Made by a program: the position numbers and the translations under genes
Assembly (NCBI GenBank): GCA_015066365.1
Contig: SVON01000011.1
Coordinates: forward strand, 1-50,030
Direction: 5' to 3'
Origin: Oscillospiraceae bacterium
GTDB taxonomy: Bacteria; Bacillota; Clostridia; Oscillospirales; Acutalibacteraceae
DNA length: 50,030 bases
The notes under the pieces: model-generated
Told to the model about the DNA's origin: nothing
What the model saw: the letters and a program-made list of their open reading frames with translations, nothing else
Database searches by the model: none
In this document: one piece after another, positions 1 to 8,844 of the stretch
Position numbering within the stretch: position 1 is the first letter of the stretch
How the letters are laid out: every line of letters begins with the position of its first letter

Positions 1-173
1 ATGACACCCACCTTGGTGATACCGGCATTCACCATACCGGACAGGGGGAAATCGATCAGGCGGTAACGACCGCCAAAGGGCAGAGAGCCCATAGAACGGA
101 TGGCGGTTCCGTCACGGAACGCCTCATCCTGCATATTGGCAAAAATCAAACCCACAGCACCGTAATTACGCAT
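1..173 (-). CDS. glgD: Glucose-1-phosphate adenylyltransferase subunit GlgD, N-terminal part (cut by window edge)
   Basis: Only the first 57 codons are present. The protein begins [19 protein letters not shown] and continues through a nucleotidyltransferase-type [19 protein letters not shown] stretch, the usual start of GlgD. GlgD is the regulatory or non-canonical partner of GlgC in Firmicutes ADP-glucose pyrophosphorylase, which makes ADP-glucose for glycogen. It lacks the GGxGxRL phosphate-binding loop that GlgC has. Its ATG overlaps the last 8 bases of glgC, so the two are probably translationally coupled. It is the last visible gene of a glgB-glgC-glgD operon. Confidence 0.9.
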   Translation of the reverse strand, partial: MRNYGAVGLIFANMQDEAFRDGTAIRSMGSLPFGGRYRLIDFPLSGMVNAGITKVGV

Positions 174-1398
174 GGATGTCCACCTCCTCGCCGTCTTTTA
201 CATCTTCTTCGATCATACCTTTGGCCAGCACCTTGGCGCCCTTTCCGACGGTGATGCCGGAGGCAACCACCGCCACGCCCCAACGATCCAGGTCGTCGAT
301 CTGCTCGGGAGCCTCGCCCACCACGGCGTCCTCCTCAACGACCACGTTCTCCGCCAGGATGGCATACTGTACCTTGGCGCCCTTCTTGACCACCGTGCCG
401 GGCATCAGGATGGACTGGGTGATCTCGGCCCCCTCCTCAACGGTGACACCGGCGAAGATGACCGAGGATTCTACGCGGCCGTAGATCTCACAGCCCTCGG
501 TGATGGAAGAGTTCTGCACCCGAGAGGTGGCCGCCAGATACTGAGGCGGCATACCGGGGTTGCGGGAATAGATCTTCCAGCTGGGGTCGGACAGATCCAG
601 CGGCACCTTGGGATCCAGCAGGTCCATATTGGCCTCCCACAGAGAGTCGATGGTACCCACGTCCTTCCAGTAGCCCTCAAAGCGATAGGCAAACATCCGC
701 TCGCCGGAATTCAACATGGTGGGCAGCACGTTTTTACCAAAGTCGTTCTGAGAGGTGGTATCCTCCTCGTCGGCGATCAAATACTTGCGCAGCTTCTCCC
801 AGGTGAAGATGTAGATGCCCATAGAGGCCAGGGTGCTCTTGGGCACCGCCGGCTTCTCGTCGAACTCATAGATGGAGCCGTCGGGATTGGTATTCAGAAT
901 ACCAAAGCGGCTGGCCTCCTCCAGCGGCACGTCCAGCACCGCGATGGTGCAGTCGGCGTTGTTCTTTTTGTGCTCGGCCAGCATCGCGCTGTAATCCATC
1001 TTATAGATGTGGTCACCGGACAGCACCAGCACGTATTCGGGGTCATAGCGCTGGATGAAGTCAATGTTCTGATAAATGGCGTTGGCGGTACCCTTATACC
1101 AATCCGCGCCCTGATTGCGCTGATAGGGAGGCAGCACGTGGACACCGGCGTTCATCCGGTCCAGATCCCAGGGCTGACCGGAGCCGATGTAATCGTTCAG
1201 CTCCAGGGGCTGATACTGGGTCAGCACACCCACCGTCTCGATGCCGGAGTTGACACAGTTGGACAGCGGGAAGTCGATGATGCGGTACTTACCGCCATAG
1301 GGCACCGCCGGTTTGGCGATCTTGCGGGTCAGCGCGTACAGGCGACTGCCCTGGCCGCCTGCCAACAGCATCGCGACGCATTCTTGCTTACGAAACAT
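166..1398 (-). CDS. glgC: Glucose-1-phosphate adenylyltransferase GlgC
   Basis: A 410-residue protein of normal GlgC length. It converts glucose-1-phosphate and ATP to ADP-glucose and pyrophosphate, the committed step of glycogen synthesis. The N-terminal nucleotidyltransferase domain has the loop [13 protein letters not shown] near residues 12-24, [29 protein letters not shown] near residue 100, and the metal-binding [13 protein letters not shown]. The C-terminal part has the hexapeptide-like left-handed beta-helix pattern ([19 protein letters not shown] and following). An AGGAGGAG ribosome site lies just upstream and only 20 bases separate it from the glgB stop. Its own stop overlaps the glgD start. 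Confidence 0.97.
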   Translation of the reverse strand: MFRKQECVAMLLAGGQGSRLYALTRKIAKPAVPYGGKYRIIDFPLSNCVNSGIETVGVLTQYQPLELNDYIGSGQPWDLDRMNAGVHVLPPYQRNQGADWYKGTANAIYQNIDFIQRYDPEYVLVLSGDHIYKMDYSAMLAEHKKNNADCTIAVLDVPLEEASRFGILNTNPDGSIYEFDEKPAVPKSTLASMGIYIFTWEKLRKYLIADEEDTTSQNDFGKNVLPTMLNSGERMFAYRFEGYWKDVGTIDSLWEANMDLLDPKVPLDLSDPSWKIYSRNPGMPPQYLAATSRVQNSSITEGCEIYGRVESSVIFAGVTVEEGAEITQSILMPGTVVKKGAKVQYAILAENVVVEEDAVVGEAPEQIDDLDRWGVAVVASGITVGKGAKVLAKGMIEEDVKDGEEVDIHA

Positions 1399-1418
1399 AA
1401 CAATTCTCCTCCTCAGTA

Positions 1419-3362
1419 TTATTGGGTCACGGCTTTGGCTTTCGCCTTAGCCAATTGTTCTGCTTTTTTCTTGGGGTACGGTCTGGCACGTTTTTTCTTC
1501 AGCACCAGCACCGACAAGGGCGGCAGCGTCAGCGCCGCCGACTGGTCAAAGCCGTGCATCGGCTCCGGGTCGGTCTTGATCAGCCCGTTGGTCACGTTAC
1601 CGCCGCCAAACTCCGCCAGATCGGAGTTAAACAGCTCCACCCAGTCCCCGTACACCGGCAGACCGATGCGGTAGTTCTCTCTCTGGCAGGGGGTAAAGTT
1701 GCACACCGTCACCACCTCGTTGCCACTCTTATCGATGCGGCGGAAGGAGATGACGCTTTGGGCGTTGTCGTCGGCGGCGATCCACTTAAAGCCCTCCCAA
1801 GAGTAGTCGTCCTCCCACAGAGCCGGGGTCTGCCGGTACAGATGGTTGAGGGTGCGCACGTAATGCTTACACATCCGATGTGCCTCATAGTCCAGCAACA
1901 GCCAGTCCAGACCGCTCTGATAATCCCACTCCTTAAACTGACCGAACTCACTGCCCATAAACAACAACTTCTTACCCGGGTGGGTCATCATATAGCCGAG
2001 AAATGCCCGCAGACCGGCAAACTTCTCTTCGTAGGTGCCGGGCATCTTGTTGATGAGCGAGCCCTTGCCGTGAACCACCTCGTCGTGGGAGATGGGGAGC
2101 ACAAAATTCTCAGAGAACGCGTACATCAGCGAGAAGGTCAGCAGATTGTGGTTATCCTTGCGGAAGAAGGGGTCCATACAGGTGTAGCGAACCATATCGT
2201 TCATCCAACCCATATTCCACTTGAAGTTAAAGCCCAAGCCGCCGTCGCTGGTGGGCTTGGACACCATCGGCCAGGCGGTGGATTCCTCGGCGATCATCAT
2301 CACGTTGGGATGGTCGTGGAACACCGCCTCGTTAAGCCAGCGGATAAAGTCCACCGCCTCCAGGTGCTCGTGACCGCCAAAGCAGTTGGCCACCCATTCG
2401 CCGTCCTTACGGTTGTAGTCCAGATACAGCATGGAGGCCACCGCATCCACCCGGATGCCGTCCACGTGGTACTCCTCCAGCCAATAGAACACGTTGGAGA
2501 TGAGGAAGGAGCGCACCTCAGGGCGTCCATAATCGAACACGCAGGTGCCCCACTCCTTATGCTCGCCCTTGCGGGGGTCGGCGTACTCATAGCAGGGGCC
2601 GCCATCAAACCGGAATAAACCCGCCGCATCCCGGGGGAAGTGGGCAGGCACCCAGTCTAGGATGACCCCGATGCCCGCCTGGTGGCAGGTGTCCACAAAG
2701 GCCATAAAGTCCTCCGGCCCGCCATAGCGGCTGGTGGGGGCGTAATAGCCGGTGACCTGGTAACCCCAGGAGCCGTCAAAGGGATACTCGGAGATGGGCA
2801 TCAGCTCGATGTGGGTGTAGCCCATATCCAGCACGTAGGGCACCAGCTCCTCCGCCAGTTTTTGATAGGAGAAGGGGTTGCCGTCGCCGTAGGTGCGCCA
2901 GGAGCCGGCGTGCACCTCGTAGATGTTCACCGGTTTATCGTAGGGCGCTACCTTGCTCTCTTGCCATTCTTGGTCGTGCCATTGGTAACCGCCCACCTCA
3001 AACACCTTGGAGGCGGTGCCGGGTCGGGTCTCGGTATGTACCCCGTAGGGGTCGCTCTTGAGCACCGCCGTACCGTCCTGCCCCACCACACAGTATTTGT
3101 AGGCGGCGTACAAAGGAAGACCCTGCACCGTGGTCTCCCAAATTCCGCCCTCAATCTGGATCATCGGTTGGTCATCGGGGTTCCACCCATTGAAGTCACC
3201 CACCAGCGAGACCGCCTTGGCGTTGGGGGCCCACACCCGGAAGACGTAGCTATCGTCCCCCGCGTAATGGCACCCCTGCCAGCGATAGGCGTGGGTGTCG
3301 GTGCCGGCGAGAAAGCGCTTAATCTGTTGATTAAGCGTCACGCCGTTGTCGTATAAATTCAT
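1419..3362 (-). CDS. glgB: 1,4-alpha-glucan branching enzyme GlgB
   Basis: A 647-residue GH13 branching enzyme that introduces alpha-1,6 branches into glycogen. An N-terminal CBM48 module ([22 protein letters not shown]) precedes the GH13 barrel. The barrel carries the nucleophile region [16 protein letters not shown], the acid/base region [13 protein letters not shown], and [14 protein letters not shown] with the conserved His-Asp. The last 25 residues are a Lys/Ala-rich tail ([20 protein letters not shown]), unusual for GlgB. The start at 3362 ([10 protein letters not shown]) is chosen because AAAGGAAG lies about 10 bases upstream; an in-frame ATG at 3416 has no such site. First gene of the glg operon. 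Confidence 0.96.
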   Translation of the reverse strand: MNLYDNGVTLNQQIKRFLAGTDTHAYRWQGCHYAGDDSYVFRVWAPNAKAVSLVGDFNGWNPDDQPMIQIEGGIWETTVQGLPLYAAYKYCVVGQDGTAVLKSDPYGVHTETRPGTASKVFEVGGYQWHDQEWQESKVAPYDKPVNIYEVHAGSWRTYGDGNPFSYQKLAEELVPYVLDMGYTHIELMPISEYPFDGSWGYQVTGYYAPTSRYGGPEDFMAFVDTCHQAGIGVILDWVPAHFPRDAAGLFRFDGGPCYEYADPRKGEHKEWGTCVFDYGRPEVRSFLISNVFYWLEEYHVDGIRVDAVASMLYLDYNRKDGEWVANCFGGHEHLEAVDFIRWLNEAVFHDHPNVMMIAEESTAWPMVSKPTSDGGLGFNFKWNMGWMNDMVRYTCMDPFFRKDNHNLLTFSLMYAFSENFVLPISHDEVVHGKGSLINKMPGTYEEKFAGLRAFLGYMMTHPGKKLLFMGSEFGQFKEWDYQSGLDWLLLDYEAHRMCKHYVRTLNHLYRQTPALWEDDYSWEGFKWIAADDNAQSVISFRRIDKSGNEVVTVCNFTPCQRENYRIGLPVYGDWVELFNSDLAEFGGGNVTNGLIKTDPEPMHGFDQSAALTLPPLSVLVLKKKRARPYPKKKAEQLAKAKAKAVTQ

Positions 3363-3390
3363 CCGGTTTCCACTTCCTTTCGGGGCTGCA

Positions 3391-3408
3391 GGATAGGCGC
3401 GCCTATCC
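3391..3408. promoter_or_regulatory. Perfect 18-bp palindrome in the glgB leader
   Basis: The sequence GGATAGGCGCGCCTATCC is exactly self-complementary. It lies between the predicted glgB transcription start (about 3424) and the ribosome site, where an operator would block elongation or where an RNA hairpin could form. No regulator is identified. Confidence 0.4.
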
Positions 3409-3430
3409 CAAGGCATACTGATACACCTTC

Positions 3431-3459
3431 ATTGTAGCAGTTATTATGGAAAAAAGCAA
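3431..3459 (-). promoter_or_regulatory. Predicted sigma-A promoter of the glgBCD operon
   Basis: On the minus strand TTGCTT (3454-3459) and TACAAT (3431-3436) are separated by exactly 17 bases. The predicted start near 3424 gives a leader of about 60 bases before glgB. Confidence 0.6.
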
Positions 3460-3559
3460 GTAGTATTTGTATACTTTGTTACAAACATTTTCCAGAATTT
3501 TTGTGTTTTTTGTCATTTTTGCTATATTCCTAGCGAAGAAGATAGCACATTTGCACAAG

Positions 3560-3577
3560 TTGTGAAAAACATCACAA
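3560..3577. promoter_or_regulatory. CRP/FNR-family-like palindrome upstream of glgBCD
   Basis: TTGTGA-N6-TCACAA matches the TGTGA-N6-TCACA consensus of Crp/Fnr-family regulators. It lies about 100 bp upstream of the glgB -35 box, so its spacing to that promoter is not a classical activating position. Confidence 0.4.
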
Positions 3578-3586
3578 ATAGAGCGC

Positions 3587-3614
3587 AAAAAAACCGCCCC
3601 TCACGAGGCGGTTT
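3587..3614 (-). terminator. Intrinsic terminator, minus strand, with no obvious gene feeding it
   Basis: An 8-bp stem (3591-3598 with 3607-3614) is followed on the minus strand by a run of T. No minus-strand gene is recognisable between here and 5198, so it either insulates glgB from distant read-through or ends an unrecognised short RNA. Confidence 0.6.
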
Positions 3615-3669
3615 CTATGAGAAAGCAAAAACAAGAAATGAATAAACACCGGTGCGATGCTACAAGAAC

Positions 3670-3830
3670 TGGATCCCGGCCTGCGGGATGGGAGACCCTT
3701 CCCCTACAAATTCTATCCAAGATGGGTGCGCTATTTGTAGGGCGATTCACGAGCCGCCCGTTAAAGCACCTCCTCCCGCCTCGCTAACGTTTGGCTCACA
3801 TCGCCCAACGGGAAGGCGCTCTCTCCCGTT
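3670..3830. repeat. Mosaic of small inverted repeats of intergenic-repeat type
   Basis: Several short palindromic units lie side by side: ATCCCG/CGGGAT near 3673-3688, CCCTACAAAT (3702-3711) with ATTTGTAGGG (3733-3742), GGGCG/CGCCC around 3740-3760, and AACGGGA/TCCCGTT (3807-3813 with 3824-3830). The TTGTAGGGCGATTCACGAGC-like stretch resembles dispersed intergenic repeats that I recall from gut Clostridia. No convincing gene is present here. Confidence 0.4.
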
Positions 3831-3851
3831 TCCGCTCCCGCAAAGGAATAC

Positions 3852-3880
3852 TTGCTTTTGCTTTTCTTTTATGTTAAGAT
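3852..3880 (+). promoter_or_regulatory. Predicted promoter of the structured RNA at 3887
   Basis: TTGCTT (3852-3857) and TAAGAT (3875-3880) are 17 bases apart. The predicted start, 7-8 bases downstream, falls at 3887-3888, which is exactly the first base of the long RNA stem. Confidence 0.5.
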
Positions 3881-3886
3881 GAAAAG

Positions 3887-4109
3887 TGCCAAACAAAACT
3901 TTATCGGTAAATGTAGGATAATGCTCTTTTAGGAGAATTGTCTTCTCTTTGCTATACAAACTATTTTTGAGAATTTGGTAAAAGCGCAAATCCTCAAAAG
4001 GTAGTTTTGTATGGCTTTGTCCTGCATTTCCTTTAAGTTTTGTTTGGCGACAATCGGAGGATTTGCGTTTTTCGGTGCGACGACTTCGGTTGTCGCACCT
4101 TTTTATTTT
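3887..4109 (+). ncRNA. Candidate structured RNA or attenuator leader
   Basis: A nested hairpin spans 3888-4048: 14 bp (3888-3901 with 4035-4048), 13 bp (3909-3921 with 4017-4029), a small side hairpin (3933-3947), 14 bp with one bulge (3951-3964 with 4001-4015), 7 bp (3965-3971 with 3993-3999) and 5 bp (3973-3977 with 3987-3991). Wobbles such as 3914/4024 and 3919/4019 are U-G on the plus strand only, pointing to a plus-strand RNA. Bases 3981-3995 can also pair with 4057-4071. The 3' end is an 11-bp UUCG-capped terminator (4074-4099) plus T run. Bases 4047-4059 can instead pair with 4084-4096, which would break the terminator. It ends 14 bases before the lipoprotein start, so it may be a leader or a free RNA. 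No known family was recognised. Confidence 0.55.
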
Positions 4110-4123
4110 AGGAGGAATGTCAA

Positions 4124-5146
4124 ATGAAAACAAAGCGCGCCGCATCTCTGCTACTGGCAGCCTTGCTTCTGCTCACCGGACTGACTGCCTGCGGCGAAGA
4201 GAAAAAAGACAACGAAATCACTGCCAACGCCGAAAACGGCTCTATTGAGGAGGCCAAGGCCGCTCTGAATGCCGGAGAATATGAAAAAGCCTACCAAATG
4301 CTTAGCAACAACCAAAGCCCTGAAGCGAAGAAACTGTTGAACAAACTGGTATACGTGCCGATCTTGTATGAGTGGAAGGAAAGCGATGAAACATGCAAGT
4401 GGCAATACTCTTATGACGAAAAGGGCAACCTCTTATCCACAAAAGAGACGGAAAACGGTAACGTCTATGAAGAAGTATACGAATACGATGCCAACGGGAA
4501 CTTGTGCTCCTCTACCCACATCTCTAAAGGTGAGGTGACCGACACCACCACCTACACCTGCGATACTATGGGACGGGTGATATCCAAGGGATCCTCCACC
4601 TACACCTACGATGCCGAGGGCAATCTACTCTCCGAGACCCGTGACTATGGCGAAGGCCACATCCAGAGCATCACCTACACCTACGACGCGTACGGCAATA
4701 GGATTTCCTATACTTACGATAACGGCGAAGAGAAAGATATCACCACCTACACCTACGACGAGAAAGGACGGTTGGTGGCCGAGTCCTCGGACTCCTCTTA
4801 TATCAACCATGACATCACCTATACCTACGATGCACAAGGTCGTCTGATTAAAAAGGTGGATCTGGCAACAGCCATAGACTCTGCCATTGAGTTCACCACC
4901 CAAACCACCACGTATGAATATACTTATGTGGAAAACGGCGACGCAACGACCGTAACCGAAAAGCGAGACGGAAAAGACCGCACCCCCATCACCTATACGC
5001 AGGACAAGTTTGGCAACTATCTTACTATGACACGCGAAGAAGAAACCTGTACCTTCACCTGGAAGTTGTTCTATTATCCCAACGGAGTCCCGCATACCGT
5101 GAAAGAAATTGTAGCAGAAATTGAGAAGGATACATCCATTTATTAA
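4124..5146 (+). CDS. YD-repeat (RHS-like) lipoprotein
   Basis: A 340-residue predicted lipoprotein. The signal sequence ends in the lipobox LTAC (MKTKRAASLLLAALLLLTGLTAC), so it should be lipid-anchored outside the membrane. A helical region follows (about residues 40-75, IEEAKAALNAGEYEKAYQML). The rest is a run of YD-type repeats: YSYDEKGNLL, YEYDANGNLC, YTYDAEGNLL, YTYDAYGNRI, YTYDEKGRLV, YTYDAQGRLI. YD repeats form beta-sheet shells in RHS proteins; there is no toxin or protease tip here, so no toxin role is claimed. AGGAGG sits 9 bases before the ATG. The gene is directly preceded by the structured RNA with a terminator, suggesting expression control by attenuation. Confidence 0.8.
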   Translation: MKTKRAASLLLAALLLLTGLTACGEEKKDNEITANAENGSIEEAKAALNAGEYEKAYQMLSNNQSPEAKKLLNKLVYVPILYEWKESDETCKWQYSYDEKGNLLSTKETENGNVYEEVYEYDANGNLCSSTHISKGEVTDTTTYTCDTMGRVISKGSSTYTYDAEGNLLSETRDYGEGHIQSITYTYDAYGNRISYTYDNGEEKDITTYTYDEKGRLVAESSDSSYINHDITYTYDAQGRLIKKVDLATAIDSAIEFTTQTTTYEYTYVENGDATTVTEKRDGKDRTPITYTQDKFGNYLTMTREEETCTFTWKLFYYPNGVPHTVKEIVAEIEKDTSIY

Positions 5147-5155
5147 GTGAAAAGC

Positions 5156-5193
5156 AAAAAAAGAGCAACCACCGATGGTGGTTGCTCTTTTTT
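5156..5193. terminator. Bidirectional intrinsic terminator
   Basis: AAGAGCAACCACC pairs with GGTGGTTGCTCTT around a 3-base loop, with A-rich sequence on the left and T-rich on the right. It serves the lipoprotein gene (plus) and polA (minus). Confidence 0.9.
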
Positions 5194-5198
5194 AGTTC

Positions 5199-7760
5199 TT
5201 ACCCTTTCGCCTCGTACCACGTCTCCCCTACGTGGGCGTCCACCTCCAGGCGGACGGTGAGGTCGGCGGCGGACTCCATCTCCTCTACCAGCAGACGGCA
5301 GACGGCAGCGGCCTCTTCCTTGGGGCACTCCACCATCAGCTCATCGTGTACCTGCAGTATGAGTTTGGCTTGCAGACCCTCGGCCTGCAGCCGATGGTAC
5401 ACCCGCACCATCGCCACCTTGATAATATCCGCGGCGGTGCCCTGGATGGGCATATTGCGGGCTACCCGCTCGCCAAAATGGCGGGTCATGGCGTTGCCGG
5501 CCTTCAGCTCCGGCAGAGGACGGCGGCGCCCCAGCAGAGTCTCGCCATACCCTTTTTCAGTGGCGGTGGCGATGAGCTGATCCATAAAGGCGCTCACCGA
5601 CCCAAACCGAGCCAGATACCGCTCGATATAATCCTTGGCCTCGCCGTAGGTGATGCCGAGATCCTCCGATAGGGAATGAGCACCCATACCGTACATAATA
5701 CCAAAGTTCACCGCTTTCGCCGCAGAACGCATCTCGGGGGTCACCTCCAGGGGCGTCACTCCAAATACCGAGGCCGCTGTCTGGCGGTGGATATCCTCGC
5801 CGGTGTTAAAAGCCTCCTGCATGGTCTGCTCGGCAGCCATATGGGCCAGCACCCGCAGCTCGATCTGGGAATAGTCCGCGTCGCACAGCACCCAGCCGGG
5901 ACGGGCGGTGAAGAACCGCCGCATCTGACGTCCTAATTCCGAGCGCACCGGAATGTTCTGCAGATTTGGCTCAGAGGAAGAGATACGCCCGGTGCGGGTC
6001 TCGGTCTGGTTGAACACCGACCGCACCCGCCCATCCGGGTCAACGACCTTCAGCAGACCATCGCAATAGGTGCTGTTAAGCTTAGACAGGGTGCGGTATT
6101 CCAGCAGATCGGCCACCACCGGGGACTGGTCCCGGAGTTTTTCCAACACCTCTGCGTTGGTGGAATAGCCGGTCTTGGTCTTTTTGCCGTGGGGCAGACC
6201 CAGATCCTCGAACAGAGCCTTGCCCAATTGCTTGGGAGAATTGAGGTTGAACTCATACCCCACCTGCTGGTAAATGGTCTTTTGCAACGTGAGAATCCGG
6301 GCGGTGAGCTCCCGGCCAAAGGCGGCGATACCCTCCCGGTCCACCGCCACGCCCTCCTGCTCCATAGCCGCCAGCACCAGCGCCAGGGGCTGTTCCACCT
6401 CGGTGAGCAGATGGGTCATCCCCTGCTCTGCCACCAGGGCGATCAACTTATCGCACAGCAGTGGGAAGGTGTGCAGCACCTCCTCCGCCGCCAGACCGTA
6501 TTCGGTCAGCAGACGGGGGAGCGAATAATCGGAGGAAAGGGGATTGAGCAAATAAGCCGCCAGGGCGGTATCCAGCGTAAATCCCGCCGGGGTCATCCCC
6601 ATCCCCAACAGCGCGCCGAACAGCGGCTTTGCCTGGTGGGTGCGTTTTTCCACCGCCGGGTCGGCCAACAGCGCAATCAGCCGGTCATAGTCGGGGGCGA
6701 ACCGGTCCACCCGGGCGCACCGACCGCCGGCGCACACCGCCAGAGCGGTGATCTCCTCCCCCTCTACGGTGGCGAGCAGATCCATCTTGTCGGCGGCAAG
6801 GATGGTGTCCAGCAACTCCGTTAGGCCTTCGTTGCCCTCCACCGGGGTGGCGGGCATCTCCACCGCCTCGGCGGCAGGAGCCGCCACCGCGGAAACACCC
6901 AGTTTCTCCATCCATTTATACATTTCGAAATCCTGGAGCAGGGCGCCCAGTTCCCTTTCGTCCATCTCCCCTATGACGTAGTCGGCGGGGGTCAGGGATA
7001 GGGGTACCTCACGGCAGATGGTGCCCAGCATCCGGCTTAAGATAGCACTCTCTTTGCCGGCGGCTAACCGATTGCGCAGGCTATCCCGGATGTCCAGGGT
7101 GTCCAGATTTTCATAAATATAGTCCAGCGACCCGAACCGGGTCATGAGATCCAGAGCGGTCTTTTCCCCCACCCCGGGCACGCCGGGGATGTTGTCGCTG
7201 GTGTCGCCCTGGAGGGCTTTCAGGTCGATGAGCTGGTCGGGGGTCAGACCGTATTTCTCCCGGATGGCATCGGTATCCATCACCACCGTCTCGGGGCGTC
7301 CCATCTTGGTGGTGGCCAGCAGCACGGTGACCCCCTGCCCCACCAGCTGCAGGCTGTCCCGGTCGCCGGTGGCGATATAGCACACGTCCCCCGCCTCGGC
7401 GGCGGCCTTGGACAGAGTGCCGAGAATGTCATCCGCCTCGTAGCCGTCCAGCTCCACCAGGGTCAGCCCCATAGCCGAGAGAATGTCCTTGAGGGGCTGG
7501 AGCTGCTGGCGCAGTTCCTCCGGCATCCCCTTTCGGCCGGCTTTGTACGCGGCATAGGCCTTATGACGGAAGGTGGGCGCCTTGCGGTCAAAGGCCACCG
7601 CAATATGGGTAGCCTCGGACATTTCCCGCAGGCGGGCAAGAATATTCAAAAAGCCGACAAGAGCGTTGGTGTACCGACCGTCCTTGGTGGTCAACGCCTT
7701 AACCCCGTAGAAAGCCCGGTTGATGATGCTGTTGCCGTCGATAAGCAGTAGGCGGTTCAT
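5199..7760 (-). CDS. polA: DNA polymerase I
   Basis: An 853-residue family A polymerase for gap filling and Okazaki fragment processing. The N-terminal 5'-3' exonuclease domain begins NRLLLIDGNSIINRAFYG. Residues about 300-480 are the 3'-5' exonuclease fold, but the first acidic motif reads DLLATVEGEE without the usual D-x-E; only LDTALAAYLL keeps an Asp, so proofreading is probably absent, as in Bacillus-type Pol I. The polymerase domain has motif A DADYSQIELRVLAHMA, motif B AAKAVNFGIMYGMG and motif C QVHDELMVECP. The start at 7760 has AAAGGA 8 bases upstream; the ATG at 7769 abuts that site. Confidence 0.97.
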   Translation of the reverse strand: MNRLLLIDGNSIINRAFYGVKALTTKDGRYTNALVGFLNILARLREMSEATHIAVAFDRKAPTFRHKAYAAYKAGRKGMPEELRQQLQPLKDILSAMGLTLVELDGYEADDILGTLSKAAAEAGDVCYIATGDRDSLQLVGQGVTVLLATTKMGRPETVVMDTDAIREKYGLTPDQLIDLKALQGDTSDNIPGVPGVGEKTALDLMTRFGSLDYIYENLDTLDIRDSLRNRLAAGKESAILSRMLGTICREVPLSLTPADYVIGEMDERELGALLQDFEMYKWMEKLGVSAVAAPAAEAVEMPATPVEGNEGLTELLDTILAADKMDLLATVEGEEITALAVCAGGRCARVDRFAPDYDRLIALLADPAVEKRTHQAKPLFGALLGMGMTPAGFTLDTALAAYLLNPLSSDYSLPRLLTEYGLAAEEVLHTFPLLCDKLIALVAEQGMTHLLTEVEQPLALVLAAMEQEGVAVDREGIAAFGRELTARILTLQKTIYQQVGYEFNLNSPKQLGKALFEDLGLPHGKKTKTGYSTNAEVLEKLRDQSPVVADLLEYRTLSKLNSTYCDGLLKVVDPDGRVRSVFNQTETRTGRISSSEPNLQNIPVRSELGRQMRRFFTARPGWVLCDADYSQIELRVLAHMAAEQTMQEAFNTGEDIHRQTAASVFGVTPLEVTPEMRSAAKAVNFGIMYGMGAHSLSEDLGITYGEAKDYIERYLARFGSVSAFMDQLIATATEKGYGETLLGRRRPLPELKAGNAMTRHFGERVARNMPIQGTAADIIKVAMVRVYHRLQAEGLQAKLILQVHDELMVECPKEEAAAVCRLLVEEMESAADLTVRLEVDAHVGETWYEAKG

Positions 7761-7790
7761 ACAATCCATCCTTTGCGTTGTGATGGGTTT

Positions 7791-7819
7791 ATTATACCAT
7801 AGATACGCCAGGAAATAAA
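7791..7819 (-). promoter_or_regulatory. Predicted polA promoter with extended -10
   Basis: On the minus strand TGG-TATAAT (TATAAT at 7791-7796) is an extended -10 element. The -35 at 7814-7819 (TTTATT) is weak, as often seen with extended -10 promoters. Confidence 0.55.
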
Positions 7820-7831
7820 GAGGATTTCAAG

Positions 7832-7864
7832 AAAAAAAGCACACCGAAATCGGTGTGCTTTTTT
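7832..7864. terminator. Terminator after metA
   Basis: AGCACACCGA pairs with TCGGTGTGCT, flanked by A7 on the left and T6 on the right. It ends the metY-metA transcript and also faces polA. Confidence 0.85.
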
Positions 7865-7907
7865 CTGCTTCCTCCGTCAGGTAGGGAGGCTTCGCTTGAC
7901 TTTCAGT

Positions 7908-8825
7908 TTACTTAATTTCCTTAATATCGTAGGGGGTGGTCTGGTACACAAAGTAGTTGAGCCAGTTGCTGTACAGCAGATTGGCGTGAGCACGCCAGGT
8001 GACCATCGGCTCCTTTTCCGGGTCGTCTCCGGGGAAATAGTTCACCGGCAGGTCCGGGTTCAGCCCCGCCGCCACGTCCCGGAGATACTCGTTTTTGAGG
8101 GTATCCCCGTCGTACTCGGAATGGCCGGTGATGAAGATCTGCCGACCACCGGGGCTGGCCACAGCGTAGATGCCGGTTTCCTCGGAGGAGGCCAGGATCT
8201 TCAACTCCGGCACCGCCGCCACGTCCTCGGCCTTGACGGTGGTATACCGGCTCTGGGGCACCATAAAGGTGTCGTCAAAGCCCCGAAACAGGATGCTCCG
8301 CTTATAATCCACCTTGTGGGGGTAGATGCCGGAATACTTAAATCCGAGAGGATGCTTCTGAATGCCGTAGTGGTAGTAAAGTCCCGCCTGAGCACCCCAA
8401 CAGATGTGGAAGGTGCTGGTCACGTGGGTCTTGCTCCACTCCATAATGGCGCACAGCTCCTCCCAGTACTCCACCTCCTCAAAGGGCATCTGCTCCACCG
8501 GCGCGCCGGTGATGATCAGACCGTCGTAGTGGTTCTCCTGCACGTCCTCAAAGGTCTTGTAGAAGGTGAACAGATGCTCGGCGGAGGTGTTCTTGGACAC
8601 GTGGGACTTGGTGTGGATGAACTCCATCTCCACCTGCAGGGGGGAGTTACCCAACAGACGGGCCAGTTGGGTCTCGGTTTCAATTTTCTTGGGCATCAGG
8701 TTCAGCAGCAAAATCTTCAGCGGTCGGATGTCCTGGGTGATGGCCCGTTTTTCGGTCATCACAAAGATATTCTCGTCTGTCAGCGTCTGTACCGCAGGCA
8801 GATCGTTGGGAATCTTAATGGGCAT
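7908..8825 (-). CDS. metA: Homoserine O-acetyltransferase (MetA family)
   Basis: A 305-residue MetA-family acyltransferase that activates homoserine in methionine synthesis. The catalytic Cys142 sits in HICWGAQ, and the His-Glu pair in ITGHSEYD. Residue 111 is Glu ([11 protein letters not shown]); in this family Glu at 111 is linked to acetyl-CoA use and Gly to succinyl-CoA use, so I call it an acetyltransferase although the family is often labelled succinyltransferase. The adjacent metY product uses O-acetylhomoserine, which supports this. It follows metY by 19 bases in the same operon, with GAGGGG as ribosome site. Confidence 0.94.
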   Translation of the reverse strand: MPIKIPNDLPAVQTLTDENIFVMTEKRAITQDIRPLKILLLNLMPKKIETETQLARLLGNSPLQVEMEFIHTKSHVSKNTSAEHLFTFYKTFEDVQENHYDGLIITGAPVEQMPFEEVEYWEELCAIMEWSKTHVTSTFHICWGAQAGLYYHYGIQKHPLGFKYSGIYPHKVDYKRSILFRGFDDTFMVPQSRYTTVKAEDVAAVPELKILASSEETGIYAVASPGGRQIFITGHSEYDGDTLKNEYLRDVAAGLNPDLPVNYFPGDDPEKEPMVTWRAHANLLYSNWLNYFVYQTTPYDIKEIK

Positions 8826-8844
8826 AATGCATACCCCTCATTTC

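Noticed and set aside
172..1674. Long plus-strand open frame opposite glgC and the end of glgB
   Set aside because: Antisense shadow of GC-rich coding sequence; low-complexity His/Gly/Val-rich translation without domains or ribosome site.
3747..4145. Minus-strand open frame across the folded RNA region
   Set aside because: Overlaps two inverted-repeat structures, a terminator and the start of the lipoprotein gene; no ribosome site.
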